This document shows, in pieces, positions 1-6,306 of a stretch of DNA of 6,543 nucleotides. How positions within the stretch are numbered: the first letter of the stretch is position 1; each line of letters opens with the position of its first letter. This stretch comes from Petrotoga sp. UBA5851 (GTDB lineage: Bacteria > Thermotogota > Thermotogae > Petrotogales > Petrotogaceae). The position numbers and the translations under genes were made by a program. The stretch covers positions 69,859 to 76,401 of the forward strand of contig DJGH01000059.1 in the NCBI GenBank assembly GCA_002431635.1. The letters are read 5' to 3'. The notes below the pieces were generated by a model. It saw only the letters and a program-made list of their open reading frames with translations, was not told the DNA's origin and made no database searches.

Positions 1-62
1 GCACGTTCCACCGCTATATCGAACGGATGATACATTTCGAGAAGGTTTTCATAGTTTTTCAT
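1..62 (-). CDS. 5' end of an unidentified gene coupled to lysC (partial, cut by window edge)
   Basis: Only the first 20 codons and two bases of the next are in the window; the product begins MKNYENLLEMYHPFDIAVER. The ATG overlaps the lysC stop codon (ATGA arrangement). An AGGAGTT ribosome binding site inside the last lysC codons lies about 7 nt upstream, so the start is well supported and translational coupling is likely. Its place as the last visible gene of a lysine/DAP operon makes a lysine-pathway enzyme, transporter or regulator plausible. The visible residues do not show the start of an M20 deacetylase (no HRHPE motif), DapF or a PatA-type aminotransferase that I recognise, so no function is assigned. 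Confidence applies to its being a real gene. Confidence 0.72.
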   Translation of the reverse strand, partial: MKNYENLLEMYHPFDIAVER

Positions 63-1246
63 AGATCAAACTCCTTTACAAGGGCATTGACTATGTCATC
101 TTTATATCTATTTTCAATAAGACAGGAGATCTTTATATCTGATGTGGTTACAAGTTTCACCGGAACACTGTCCATGGCCTTAAAAAAAGAAGAAGCTACA
201 CCGGTACTTGTTTTCATGCCTATCCCCACTACAGATACTTTAGTAAATCCCTTTTCATACGTTACATTGCAGTTTTTAAAATCCATGAGAAACTTTTCAA
301 GTATATCCTCAAGTTTTTTCTCATACTCCTGTATAACGGTAAAAGAAAGTTTTAGTCCTTCATCAATGCCTATTATAGAAATCATATCAACATTCAGACC
401 GTCTTTTGCGACTCTTTCAAAAATTTTATGTACCAGCTTATAATCAAGCGGCAGGTTTGAAATCACGACCCTGGTCTGATTTTCCATTACACTCAGACCG
501 CTGACTACAGGATCTTCTATGTTAGTCTGCATTACGTATGTTCCCTCCTCTTCACTGAACGTTCCGGCGCAGTAAAGCACCACCCCATATTTTTTAGCTA
601 TCTCGACTGATCTGTCATGAAGTACTTTGGCACCGGAGTTAGCCATTTCAAGTATCTCATCGTAAGAAATGCTTTTTAATTTTTTGGCTGATGGGTGAAG
701 TTTTGGATCAACTGTATATATGCCTTTTACATCAGAGTATATTTCACAGTTGAACTCCAGTGCTGCAGCAAGCGCCACCGCAGAAGTATCCGAACCTCCT
801 CTGCCCAGAGTGGTCAGATCACCATTGTCTGTTATACCCTGAAAACCTGTTACTACAACCACATCATAGTCCATGAGAAGTTTTTTTATCTTTTGCACAT
901 CAAAGTTCTTTATTCTTGCACAGTTGAAATCAGATGTGGTCATTATACCTGCCTGAAAGGCATTTATCGATATGGAACGGACCCCGGCTTGCTTTAAAGA
1001 CATGGAAAGAAGTGCAACCGATATCTGTTCGCCTGTTGTAAGAAGCATATCCATTTCACGTGGATCTGGAACAGAGGATACTTCTCCTGCAAGCTTTATA
1101 AGATTATCCGTGGTCTTACCCATTGCAGACACTACAACTACAATCTTGTCGCCTTTGACAGTCCTGTCTTTTATTTTCATGGCAACTCTTTTTATTTTTT
1201 CGGTATCAGCTACCGAAGAGCCGCCGTATTTTTGAACCACAGTCAT
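59..1246 (-). CDS. lysC: Aspartate kinase (aspartokinase), lysine pathway
   Basis: This cytoplasmic enzyme phosphorylates L-aspartate to aspartyl-4-phosphate, the first step towards DAP and lysine. At 395 residues it is close to the usual length of about 400 for a monofunctional aspartokinase. The kinase domain (about 1-245) shows KYGGSS (6-11), SAMGKTTDNL (40-49), TTGEQ (70-74), GRGGSDTSA (148-156) and the YSDVKGIYTVDP segment (170-181). Two C-terminal ACT-type regulatory segments follow, about 252-325 and 335-395, the second containing KVSVVGIGM and TSDIKIS. The start is fixed by AAGGAGG 9 nt upstream. It begins 22 nt after dapH ends. Feedback control by lysine fits both the ACT domains and the riboswitch on the operon, but the effector is inferred. 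An internal translation start is listed separately. Confidence 0.97.
   Translation of the reverse strand: MTVVQKYGGSSVADTEKIKRVAMKIKDRTVKGDKIVVVVSAMGKTTDNLIKLAGEVSSVPDPREMDMLLTTGEQISVALLSMSLKQAGVRSISINAFQAGIMTTSDFNCARIKNFDVQKIKKLLMDYDVVVVTGFQGITDNGDLTTLGRGGSDTSAVALAAALEFNCEIYSDVKGIYTVDPKLHPSAKKLKSISYDEILEMANSGAKVLHDRSVEIAKKYGVVLYCAGTFSEEEGTYVMQTNIEDPVVSGLSVMENQTRVVISNLPLDYKLVHKIFERVAKDGLNVDMISIIGIDEGLKLSFTVIQEYEKKLEDILEKFLMDFKNCNVTYEKGFTKVSVVGIGMKTSTGVASSFFKAMDSVPVKLVTTSDIKISCLIENRYKDDIVNALVKEFDL
530..549 (-). promoter_or_regulatory. Candidate internal ribosome binding site and ATG for an aspartokinase beta subunit
   Basis: Inside lysC an AGGAGGG sequence (543-549) sits 10 nt before an in-frame ATG (Met239, first base 532). 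Initiation there would make a 157-residue protein covering residues 239-395, which is essentially the two ACT domains. In Bacillus subtilis aspartokinase II the beta subunit is known to arise from an in-frame internal start in lysC at an equivalent place, giving an alpha2beta2 enzyme. The resemblance could be chance, because the Glu-Glu-Gly codons GAG GAG GGA spell out the motif anyway, and the spacing is slightly long. Confidence 0.5.
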
Positions 1247-1268
1247 CTTTGCTGTCCTCCTTCTAATC

Positions 1269-1979
1269 TCACAGCTTTCTCAATTCCTGCAGAATCTGGG
1301 ACTTTCCCCTTGTTTTATCATCCACCTGTTTTATAAATCTTGCTGGAACTCCTGCAACAAGAGTATTGGGAGGAACATCGTTTATCACAGCCGACCCGGC
1401 AGCAACTACCGCTCCGTCGCCCACCTTCACTCCCTCAATTATTATGGCGTTTGCTCCCACCAGAACATTATTGCCTATAACCACAGGCTGAGCACTCGGG
1501 GGTTCTATGACTCCGGCAACTACGGTTCCTGCACCTATATGGCAGTTTTCACCGATTACAGCCCTGCCTCCAACAACCACATTCATATCTATCATGGTGT
1601 TTTTTCCTATGCTGCAGCCTATATTCAGAACCGCCCCCATCATTATAACGGCATTTTCACCTATATCAACCATCTCTCGTATAATGGAACCGGGTTCTAT
1701 CCTTGCTTTGTACTTTAAAATATCTGCAAGTTCAACAGCTGAGTTCACTCTGTCGGATATGATTTTTTCGCCGGTAATCTTTTCTTGATTTTCCATCCGG
1801 AATTTCAGATAGTTTTTATAATCGGCGAATATAACTCCCCACTCTCTACTGCCGAAAAACTGAATATCATATTTGCCATAGTCAATATCTTCAAGTTCAC
1901 CTTTTATGTAAACCTGAACAGGACTTTTTTTTTCAGAGCTGGAAATATATTTTATGATCTCATAACTGTCCATTTCCAT
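1269..1979 (-). CDS. dapH: 2,3,4,5-tetrahydropyridine-2,6-dicarboxylate N-acetyltransferase
   Basis: The enzyme transfers an acetyl group from acetyl-CoA to tetrahydrodipicolinate, giving N-acetyl-2-amino-6-oxopimelate, and so commits the cell to the acetylase branch of DAP synthesis. The 236 residues match the Bacillus DapH length. An N-terminal alpha/beta domain (about 1-90) precedes a left-handed beta-helix of hexapeptide repeats (about 91-215). The family signatures RIEPGSIIR (93-101), the MIDMNVVVGGRA segment (129-140), HIGAGTVVAGVIEPPSAQPV (147-166) and AGVPARFIK (209-217) are all present; this acetyl-type pattern distinguishes it from succinyl-type DapD. The gene overlaps the dapB end by 20 nt. 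GGAGAGGGG immediately upstream could serve either Met1 (1979) or Met3 (1973), so the start is uncertain by two codons. Confidence 0.96.
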   Translation of the reverse strand: MEMDSYEIIKYISSSEKKSPVQVYIKGELEDIDYGKYDIQFFGSREWGVIFADYKNYLKFRMENQEKITGEKIISDRVNSAVELADILKYKARIEPGSIIREMVDIGENAVIMMGAVLNIGCSIGKNTMIDMNVVVGGRAVIGENCHIGAGTVVAGVIEPPSAQPVVIGNNVLVGANAIIIEGVKVGDGAVVAAGSAVINDVPPNTLVAGVPARFIKQVDDKTRGKSQILQELRKL

Positions 1980-2634
1980 TCCCCTCTCCGACTATTACCT
2001 GTCTGAAAGTATACATGCCCGAAGGTTTACCGATTAAAAAGTATGCACTCTGGAGAACCCCTTCAGCAAATGTTCTGCGTGAAAGCGCCCTATGAGTTAT
2101 GGTTATGACCTCTCCAAGACTTGCAAAGCTTACGGTATGCTCACCTGCTATATTTCCAAGCCTCTGGGAGTTTATCTCAATACCTCCTCCTAGTGCCTGA
2201 CATAAGGTATTAGCGGTTCCGGAAGGCTTGTCTTTTTTAAACCTGTGATGAATCTCCGATATACCAATATCCCATTCGTCCGTGTTTTTTTTCATAAACT
2301 CAGCCATACATATCATAAGCTGTATACCTATGGAAAAGTTTGTACTGTATATAACCGGAATTTGTTTTGAAAGTTTCTTAAGATCTTTCATGTTCTGTTT
2401 GGTAAGACCTGTAGTTCCCATTATAAGAGGCTTTTTTAATCTGTATGCCGTCTCAATGGTTTTTTCAAAGGCACTTGCAAGAGAAAAATCTATAAGAATA
2501 TCCGGTTCTGCGGTCATGGTTTCACCGTTAATATCCATTGAATAAACCATCTCATGACCTTTCTCAGTAAAAAAATCTATAACTTCTTTCCCCATCTTTC
2601 CGCTGCTTCCTATCAGCCCGTACTTCAGCAACAT
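1960..2634 (-). CDS. dapB: 4-hydroxy-tetrahydrodipicolinate reductase
   Basis: The enzyme reduces the DapA product to tetrahydrodipicolinate with NAD(P)H. The Rossmann motif GSSGKMG is at residues 9-15, with an acidic residue (Asp34, in YSMDIN) near the end of the second strand; this position usually contacts the nucleotide ribose, so NADH use is plausible but only inferred. MGTTGL (72-77), YSTNFSIG (96-103) and the catalytic stretch HHRFKKDKPSGTA (129-141) follow. His129, His130 and Lys133 line up with E. coli His159, His160 and Lys163. E. coli His162 is replaced by Phe132 and Ala166 by Lys136. At 224 residues it belongs to the compact DapB forms (E. coli has 273). The start overlaps the dapA end by 10 nt, with AGGAGTT 9 nt upstream inside dapA, implying translational coupling. 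Confidence 0.96.
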   Translation of the reverse strand: MLLKYGLIGSSGKMGKEVIDFFTEKGHEMVYSMDINGETMTAEPDILIDFSLASAFEKTIETAYRLKKPLIMGTTGLTKQNMKDLKKLSKQIPVIYSTNFSIGIQLMICMAEFMKKNTDEWDIGISEIHHRFKKDKPSGTANTLCQALGGGIEINSQRLGNIAGEHTVSFASLGEVITITHRALSRRTFAEGVLQSAYFLIGKPSGMYTFRQVIVGEGNGNGQL

Positions 2635-3509
2635 ACTATATTCAACTCCTTCATTTTATCTGAAAGTACCTGTCGGTGCTTGTCACATAATGGTATAAGC
2701 GGAAGCCTTACGTAATCGCTTGTAAAGTTCATTAGACTTGCCGCATACTTTACGGGAACAGGATTTACGTCCACAAACAACAGGTTCATAAGCTCCAGAT
2801 ATTTATTATTTATACTACGTGCTGTCTGCATATCGTTGTTAAGAATTGAATCGGCTATCCATTTCATCTCAACAGGACATATGTTGGAAAAGACTGAAAT
2901 TACACCGTCTCCTCCCAGAGCCATTATAGGAACTGTCTGATCGTCATTTCCGCTGTATACTTTGAATTCTTGAGGTTTTATTGACATAAGGGATGCTATC
3001 TGTGAGATATTTCCGCTGGCCTCCTTTATACCCACTACATTAGGACATGCCTGAGCTATTTTTACAGCAGTTTCAGGAGCAATATTCATGCCTGTCCTTG
3101 ATGGAACATTGTAAAGTATTATAGGAAGATCGGTTCTTTGGGATATATATTTGTAATGTTCAAAGATTCCAGCCTGGGAACTCTTATTGTAATATGGGTT
3201 TACTATAAGAACACCATCCGCACCGAGTTCCTGAGCCATCTTATTATTAACTGTAACCTTTTTTGTATCGTTAGTTCCGGTTCCGACGATTATCTTTGTC
3301 CTGCCTGCTGCTTTTTCAATTACGAACTTTATTATCTCCATTCTTTCTTCATCACTTACTGTACTTGCTTCGCCGGTTGTCCCCAGAACAACCAAAGCAT
3401 CTATATGTGCTTTAATCTGAAACTCTATGAACCTATGCATCGCATCATAATCAACATCACCGGTATTTTCAAATGGTGTTATCATTGCTGTGGCTACTCC
3501 TTTAAACAT
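2625..3509 (-). CDS. dapA: 4-hydroxy-tetrahydrodipicolinate synthase
   Basis: This class I aldolase condenses pyruvate with L-aspartate semialdehyde, the first step specific to DAP and lysine. The 294 residues form the usual single TIM barrel. The Schiff-base lysine is Lys162 in GIKEASGN. The catalytic triad is Thr44/Thr45 in LGTTGEA, Tyr107 in NPYYNK, and Tyr133 in YNVPSRTG, with Arg138 for substrate carboxylate binding. All match E. coli DapA numbering to within one residue. The start is chosen for AGGAGTG about 8 nt upstream, which lies just after the lysA stop; the intergenic gap is 17 nt. The end overlaps dapB by 10 nt. The protein ends in two cysteines, with no evident meaning. Confidence 0.97.
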   Translation of the reverse strand: MFKGVATAMITPFENTGDVDYDAMHRFIEFQIKAHIDALVVLGTTGEASTVSDEERMEIIKFVIEKAAGRTKIIVGTGTNDTKKVTVNNKMAQELGADGVLIVNPYYNKSSQAGIFEHYKYISQRTDLPIILYNVPSRTGMNIAPETAVKIAQACPNVVGIKEASGNISQIASLMSIKPQEFKVYSGNDDQTVPIMALGGDGVISVFSNICPVEMKWIADSILNNDMQTARSINNKYLELMNLLFVDVNPVPVKYAASLMNFTSDYVRLPLIPLCDKHRQVLSDKMKELNIVCC

Positions 3510-3526
3510 ATCCGCATCACTCCTTT

Positions 3527-4765
3527 TTAATTTTTAAAGTTAAGGGTTGCAAAGTAATCTTCAAGTGTTTCTGCACGTCTTATCATTTTGAAATTATGAT
3601 CTGAATCCATAAGAAACTCCGCACTGCGCAGCTTTCCGTTGTAGTTGAAGCCCATTGAATGACCGTGTGCTCCTGCATCATGAATAACCAGAAAATCTCC
3701 TTCGCTCAGACAATTAAGCCTCCGGTCTATGGCAAACTTATCGTTATTCTCACAGAGTGAACCTACTACATCATATTCAGCAGTCTGTCCGCAGCTATCT
3801 GAACCAATACGGGTTATATGATGATACGCCCCGTATAGTGCCGGTCTCATAAGGTTGGCCATGTTGGCATCTACTCCTGCAAATTTTTTATAACTTTCTT
3901 TTATATGAATCACTTTGCATACAAGATAACCGTAAGGACCGGTAATATATCTTCCGTTTTCCATAAATATTGAAAAAGGCTTCATTCCATTCATAAGCAC
4001 TTTTTCGTACTCTGTTTTTATCCTCATGCTGAGCTCACTTATATCCATCTGCGGCTGATCCTCACGGTATGCCACGCCTATTCCGCCTCCCAGATTGACA
4101 AAGCCAACTTTTACATCAAGCTCTTTGCTTACATCAAATGCAAGTTCAAACATATTTTTGGCAGTAATCTGAAAGTACTTGGGATCAAGTTCGTTCGAAC
4201 ATATCATCGTATGAAGTCCTATACTTTTTATTCCATACTTTTTCAGCTCATAAACCGATTTTAAAATCTGTTCCCTGCTCATTCCGAACTTTGAGTCTTT
4301 GAGCTGTCCTATTATCTCGTTTCCCCTGCGGTTGCCTGGATTATATCTAAGACACATGCTGCTGTCTGGATTTATCCTACGACCAATGTCCTTTATATGG
4401 GAGTAATCATCCACATTAATAACCGCACCTAAAGAAAAGGCTTTCTCATACTCCTGCGCTGGTGTATCGTTGGAAGTAAACATTATCTCCATACCTGAAC
4501 ATCCTGTGTTTTCAGCCAGTATAAGCTCCGGCATTGAACTGCAGTCCATACCACAGCCTTCCTCACGTAGAATCTGCATTATCGAAGGATTGGGTGTGGC
4601 TTTCACTGCAAAGTACTCTTTAAACTCTATCCATGAAAATTCTTTAAGAAAATTTTTTATGTTTTCTCTTATGGCTTTTTCATCGTAAATATAAAACGGA
4701 GTCGGATATTTTTCTGTGAGAGCTTTGATATCTTCAATACTGAAAGGTACAGTTTTTTTGGGCAT
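3527..4765 (-). CDS. lysA: Diaminopimelate decarboxylase
   Basis: This PLP enzyme decarboxylates meso-DAP to L-lysine, the last pathway step. The 412 residues form a fold-type III alanine-racemase-like barrel (about 20-290) and a C-terminal beta domain. The PLP lysine is Lys55 in YFAVKATPNP, His185 lies in GLHTMICS, and the phosphate-binding glycine loop is LGGGIG (225-230). CEN (338-340) matches the active-site CExxD region and HDAGAHG (362-368) the DAGAYG motif. The usual EPGR reads ENGR (269-272), and the C-terminal motif reads MGFNYNGKLRSAE, so this is a divergent LysA subgroup. It starts 3 nt after the asd stop, using the GGGGA sequence in the last asd codons, so the two are coupled. The operon context makes DAP the likely substrate, although related decarboxylases act on other amino acids. 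Confidence 0.93.
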   Translation of the reverse strand: MPKKTVPFSIEDIKALTEKYPTPFYIYDEKAIRENIKNFLKEFSWIEFKEYFAVKATPNPSIMQILREEGCGMDCSSMPELILAENTGCSGMEIMFTSNDTPAQEYEKAFSLGAVINVDDYSHIKDIGRRINPDSSMCLRYNPGNRRGNEIIGQLKDSKFGMSREQILKSVYELKKYGIKSIGLHTMICSNELDPKYFQITAKNMFELAFDVSKELDVKVGFVNLGGGIGVAYREDQPQMDISELSMRIKTEYEKVLMNGMKPFSIFMENGRYITGPYGYLVCKVIHIKESYKKFAGVDANMANLMRPALYGAYHHITRIGSDSCGQTAEYDVVGSLCENNDKFAIDRRLNCLSEGDFLVIHDAGAHGHSMGFNYNGKLRSAEFLMDSDHNFKMIRRAETLEDYFATLNFKN

Positions 4766-4768
4766 TTT

Positions 4769-5743
4769 TCATTTCCCCGTATTTAACTGTGCATGGCTCA
4801 GAAGTATTCTCACAGCGTTAGTCGCCGCTCCAACTCTTACGTTATCGGCAACTACCCACATCATATATTCTTTTGGTCCTGCTTTTCTAAGCCTGCTTAC
4901 ATACGTAAGATCGCTTTGCGCAATATGCAGCGGGGTAATTATTTCGTCACTATAAACAACATTTTCAGACATTTCTATGAGTTTCTTAATCTCCGAAAGC
5001 TGCACTTCTTTTTCTGTACGGAAAAAAACCGATTCACTATGCCCGTAGAAAACAGGAACTCTCACTGTGGTTGCAAAAACATCAATTCCACTATCATTGA
5101 AAATTTTTCTGGTTTCATTCACCATCTTCATCTCTTCCTGAGTAAAACCGTTAGGTTCATACTCACCTATCTTAGGAATCACATTGTTGAGTATCTGATC
5201 CGGAAAATGCTTAATCTCCATGTCTCCGGCCTGCTGAGCCTGAAGTTCACTTATTCCCTTGTTTCCTGCACCAGAAACCGCCTGATAGGTAGAGACTACC
5301 ACTTCCTTTATTCCCACATTTTCATGTATCTTGTTAAGAGCCAGAACCATCTGAATGGTTGAACAGTTCGGATTGGATATTATACCTCTGTATCCTTTAA
5401 GCAGACCGGCATTTATCTCGGGTACAACCAGAGGAATATCCTTGTGCATTCTGAATGCCGATGAATTATCTATTACTGTATTTCCATACTCCTGAGCTAG
5501 CGGCGCATACTTCCTTGATACATCTCCACCTGCTGAAAAGAGCAGATAATCATACTTCTGTTTCATCTTCTCCTCAGTAAGTTCCTGAATTTTTATTTGC
5601 TTATCTTTATACATTAACTCTTTTCCTGCCGATTTAGATGAGGCGAGCAGAATTAACTCGCCTATTGATACCTCCATTTTTTCAAGTACTTTTATCATCG
5701 TTCGTCCGACTTCGCCGCTTGCTCCCACAATACCTATCTTCAT
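4769..5743 (-). CDS. asd: Aspartate-semialdehyde dehydrogenase
   Basis: The enzyme reduces aspartyl phosphate to L-aspartate-4-semialdehyde with NADPH, supplying DapA and, elsewhere, homoserine synthesis. In the 324 residues the N-terminal nucleotide-binding motif is GASGEVG (7-13), SSKSAG (35-40) and DNSSAFR (92-98) follow, the catalytic cysteine is Cys127 in NPNCST, Gln154 lies in STYQAVSGAG, and Arg228 and His235 in VRVPVFYGHSES bind substrate and act in catalysis. The start at 5743 is chosen because GGAGGTG lies 7 nt upstream and the protein then begins MKIGIVGASG, as in the family. An in-frame ATG 45 nt further upstream has no ribosome binding site and sits almost on the terminator U-tract. 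It is the first gene after the lysine riboswitch. Confidence 0.97.
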   Translation of the reverse strand: MKIGIVGASGEVGRTMIKVLEKMEVSIGELILLASSKSAGKELMYKDKQIKIQELTEEKMKQKYDYLLFSAGGDVSRKYAPLAQEYGNTVIDNSSAFRMHKDIPLVVPEINAGLLKGYRGIISNPNCSTIQMVLALNKIHENVGIKEVVVSTYQAVSGAGNKGISELQAQQAGDMEIKHFPDQILNNVIPKIGEYEPNGFTQEEMKMVNETRKIFNDSGIDVFATTVRVPVFYGHSESVFFRTEKEVQLSEIKKLIEMSENVVYSDEIITPLHIAQSDLTYVSRLRKAGPKEYMMWVVADNVRVGAATNAVRILLSHAQLNTGK

Positions 5744-5792
5744 AGAACACCTCCATGTTTGGGAATAATCTTTCCTTTTTCCCCACATTAAT

Positions 5793-5826
5793 CAAAATAA
5801 AAAACTCTCCTTAATTAAGGAGAGTT
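5793..5826 (-). terminator. Intrinsic terminator of the lysine riboswitch expression platform
   Basis: A 24-bp perfect inverted repeat (5803-5826, centred on TTAATTAA) is followed in the minus-strand transcript by UUUUUUAUUUU. It stands 60 nt before the asd start, inside the leader, so it acts as an attenuator rather than the end of an upstream operon. The plus-strand side lacks a T-run, so it is directional. Its 5' arm contains CUCUCC (5819-5824), which can also pair with GGAGAG at the aptamer's 3' edge. Confidence 0.93.
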
Positions 5827-5890
5827 ATTACGAATAAAATAAATAGCATCTGGCAGAGCCAACACTACATCTTATCCGAAACGGCTCTCC
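5819..5890 (-). promoter_or_regulatory. Antiterminator and competing hairpins of the riboswitch expression platform
   Basis: GGAGAG (5885-5890), directly beside the P1 3' strand, is exactly complementary over 6 nt to CUCUCC in the terminator's 5' arm, giving a simple antiterminator. A rival pairing also exists: GGAGAGCC (5883-5890) with GGCUCUGCC (5852-5860), 8 bp with one bulged G. A third local hairpin forms from UGGC-UCU-GCCA (about 5851-5861), extendable through flanking bases with G-U pairs. These are mutually exclusive with P1 or with one another. Which of them dominates cannot be settled by eye. Confidence 0.65.
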
Positions 5891-6042
5891 ACAAAAAACG
5901 TGACAGTTATACAAATATTATCTGTATAACCAGGCAATACGGACTGAGGAAGTTCCGTACCCTTCGGCGGCATTACCTTTCAGAAACCGCAACCCTCTTG
6001 CAGAAATGGTTTCTTACTCTTTTGTGCCGCGCCTCCGTTCAG
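5876..6042 (-). promoter_or_regulatory. Lysine riboswitch (L-box) aptamer
   Basis: The minus-strand RNA shows the L-box core in order: GGAGGCGCGG, AAGAGUA, GAAAGG, GCCGCCGAAGGG, CUGG, CUGUCA and GUGGAGAGCC. Helices can be traced by eye. P1 pairs the strand at 6035-6042 with that at 5876-5884. P2 has a lower part, GCGGCA/UGCCGC, and an upper part, GAAACC/GGUUUC. P3 is GUACGGA/UCCGUAU. P4 is GUUAUAC/GUAUAAC, and P5 is CACG/UGUG. Loop L2 carries GAGGG (5993-5997) and loop L3 carries UCCUC (5946-5950), giving the conserved kissing interaction. It precedes asd and the lysine operon and ends in a terminator, so lysine binding should stop transcription. Confidence 0.95.
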
Positions 6043-6067
6043 AATTTTTTCTATTCAATTATTTAAA

Positions 6068-6106
6068 AGTCTACCACAGTTATTATTTCTTTTTTGTAAC
6101 CGTCAA
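6068..6106 (-). promoter_or_regulatory. Probable sigma-A-type promoter of the lysine operon
   Basis: TTGACG (6101-6106) is a five-of-six match to the -35 consensus TTGACA. Sixteen bases further on is AATAAC (6079-6084), a four-of-six -10 candidate. Alternatively TGG-TAGACT (6068-6076) resembles an extended -10 without a good -35. Either would begin the transcript shortly before the aptamer, as expected. The -10 choice is uncertain. The 6107-6160 stretch between here and the upstream terminator shows nothing I can interpret. Confidence 0.5.
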
Positions 6107-6160
6107 GAAACTATTTAGGAAAGCTTACTTTATTGAAGTTGGTTCAAAAAGCCACGATAA

Positions 6161-6184
6161 ATAAAAAAACCGGCTTTACGCCGG
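6161..6184 (-). terminator. Intrinsic terminator after the micro-gene cluster
   Basis: CCGGC, a five-base loop and GCCGG (6170-6184) are followed in the minus-strand RNA by seven U residues and then AUUU. The stem is short but all G-C. It begins 4 nt after the third micro-gene's stop codon, so it ends that transcription unit and separates it from the lysine operon. Confidence 0.82.
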
Positions 6185-6188
6185 ATTA

Positions 6189-6296
6189 TTAGAGTCCTCT
6201 CCTCATATTTTCTATAAAGATACTGCTGACTTTTTCCATTTCTTCAAAAACTCTTGCATAAGAAGTTATCTTCCGTATTCTTTCAAACTCTTTCAT
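6189..6296 (-). CDS. 35-residue microprotein, third of a paralogous trio
   Basis: Family not recognised. The peptide begins MKEFERIRKI and ends SIFIENMRRGL. Its SYARVFEEMEKV segment aligns without gaps with its two upstream neighbours; over the 22-residue core starting at Ser12 it shares 9 positions with the first copy and 6 with the second. It is charged (8 Lys/Arg, 6 Glu), with no signal peptide or membrane segment. Hydrophobic residues recur every three to four positions (Ile10, Tyr13, Val16/Phe17, Met20, Val23, Ile26/Phe27, Met31), as in an amphipathic helix. AGGAGGG lies 6 nt before the ATG, overlapping the previous gene's stop, and decides this start over a longer in-frame reading. A terminator follows at once. 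Confidence 0.72.
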   Translation of the reverse strand: MKEFERIRKITSYARVFEEMEKVSSIFIENMRRGL

Positions 6297-6306
6297 GTTA
6301 TCCCTC

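Noticed and set aside
27..443. Open frame of 138 codons on the plus strand
   Set aside because: It mirrors the 3' part of lysC and the start of the next gene; its Ser/Phe-rich composition is typical of the reverse of a coding strand.
4793..5362. Open frame of 189 codons on the plus strand
   Set aside because: It lies wholly opposite asd, has no recognisable domain, and asd is certain. The same applies to the other plus-strand frames opposite lysC, dapH, dapB, dapA and lysA.
5744..5780. GGGAA/UUCCC hairpin potential just before the asd ribosome binding site
   Set aside because: Only five pairs with a long A-rich loop, and the binding site itself is not included, so translational control is not supported.
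4769..5788. Longer asd reading starting at 5788
   Set aside because: The extra 15 residues have no ribosome binding site, start nearly at the terminator U-tract, and precede a family-typical N-terminus with a strong GGAGG at the right distance.
5803..5826. 24-bp perfect palindrome as an operator or mobile-element end
   Set aside because: The adjoining U-tract and its place at the end of a lysine riboswitch explain it fully as a terminator.
6107..6160. Possible small RNA or regulator site between the micro-gene terminator and the lysine promoter
   Set aside because: No convincing stem, repeat or terminator of its own could be found.
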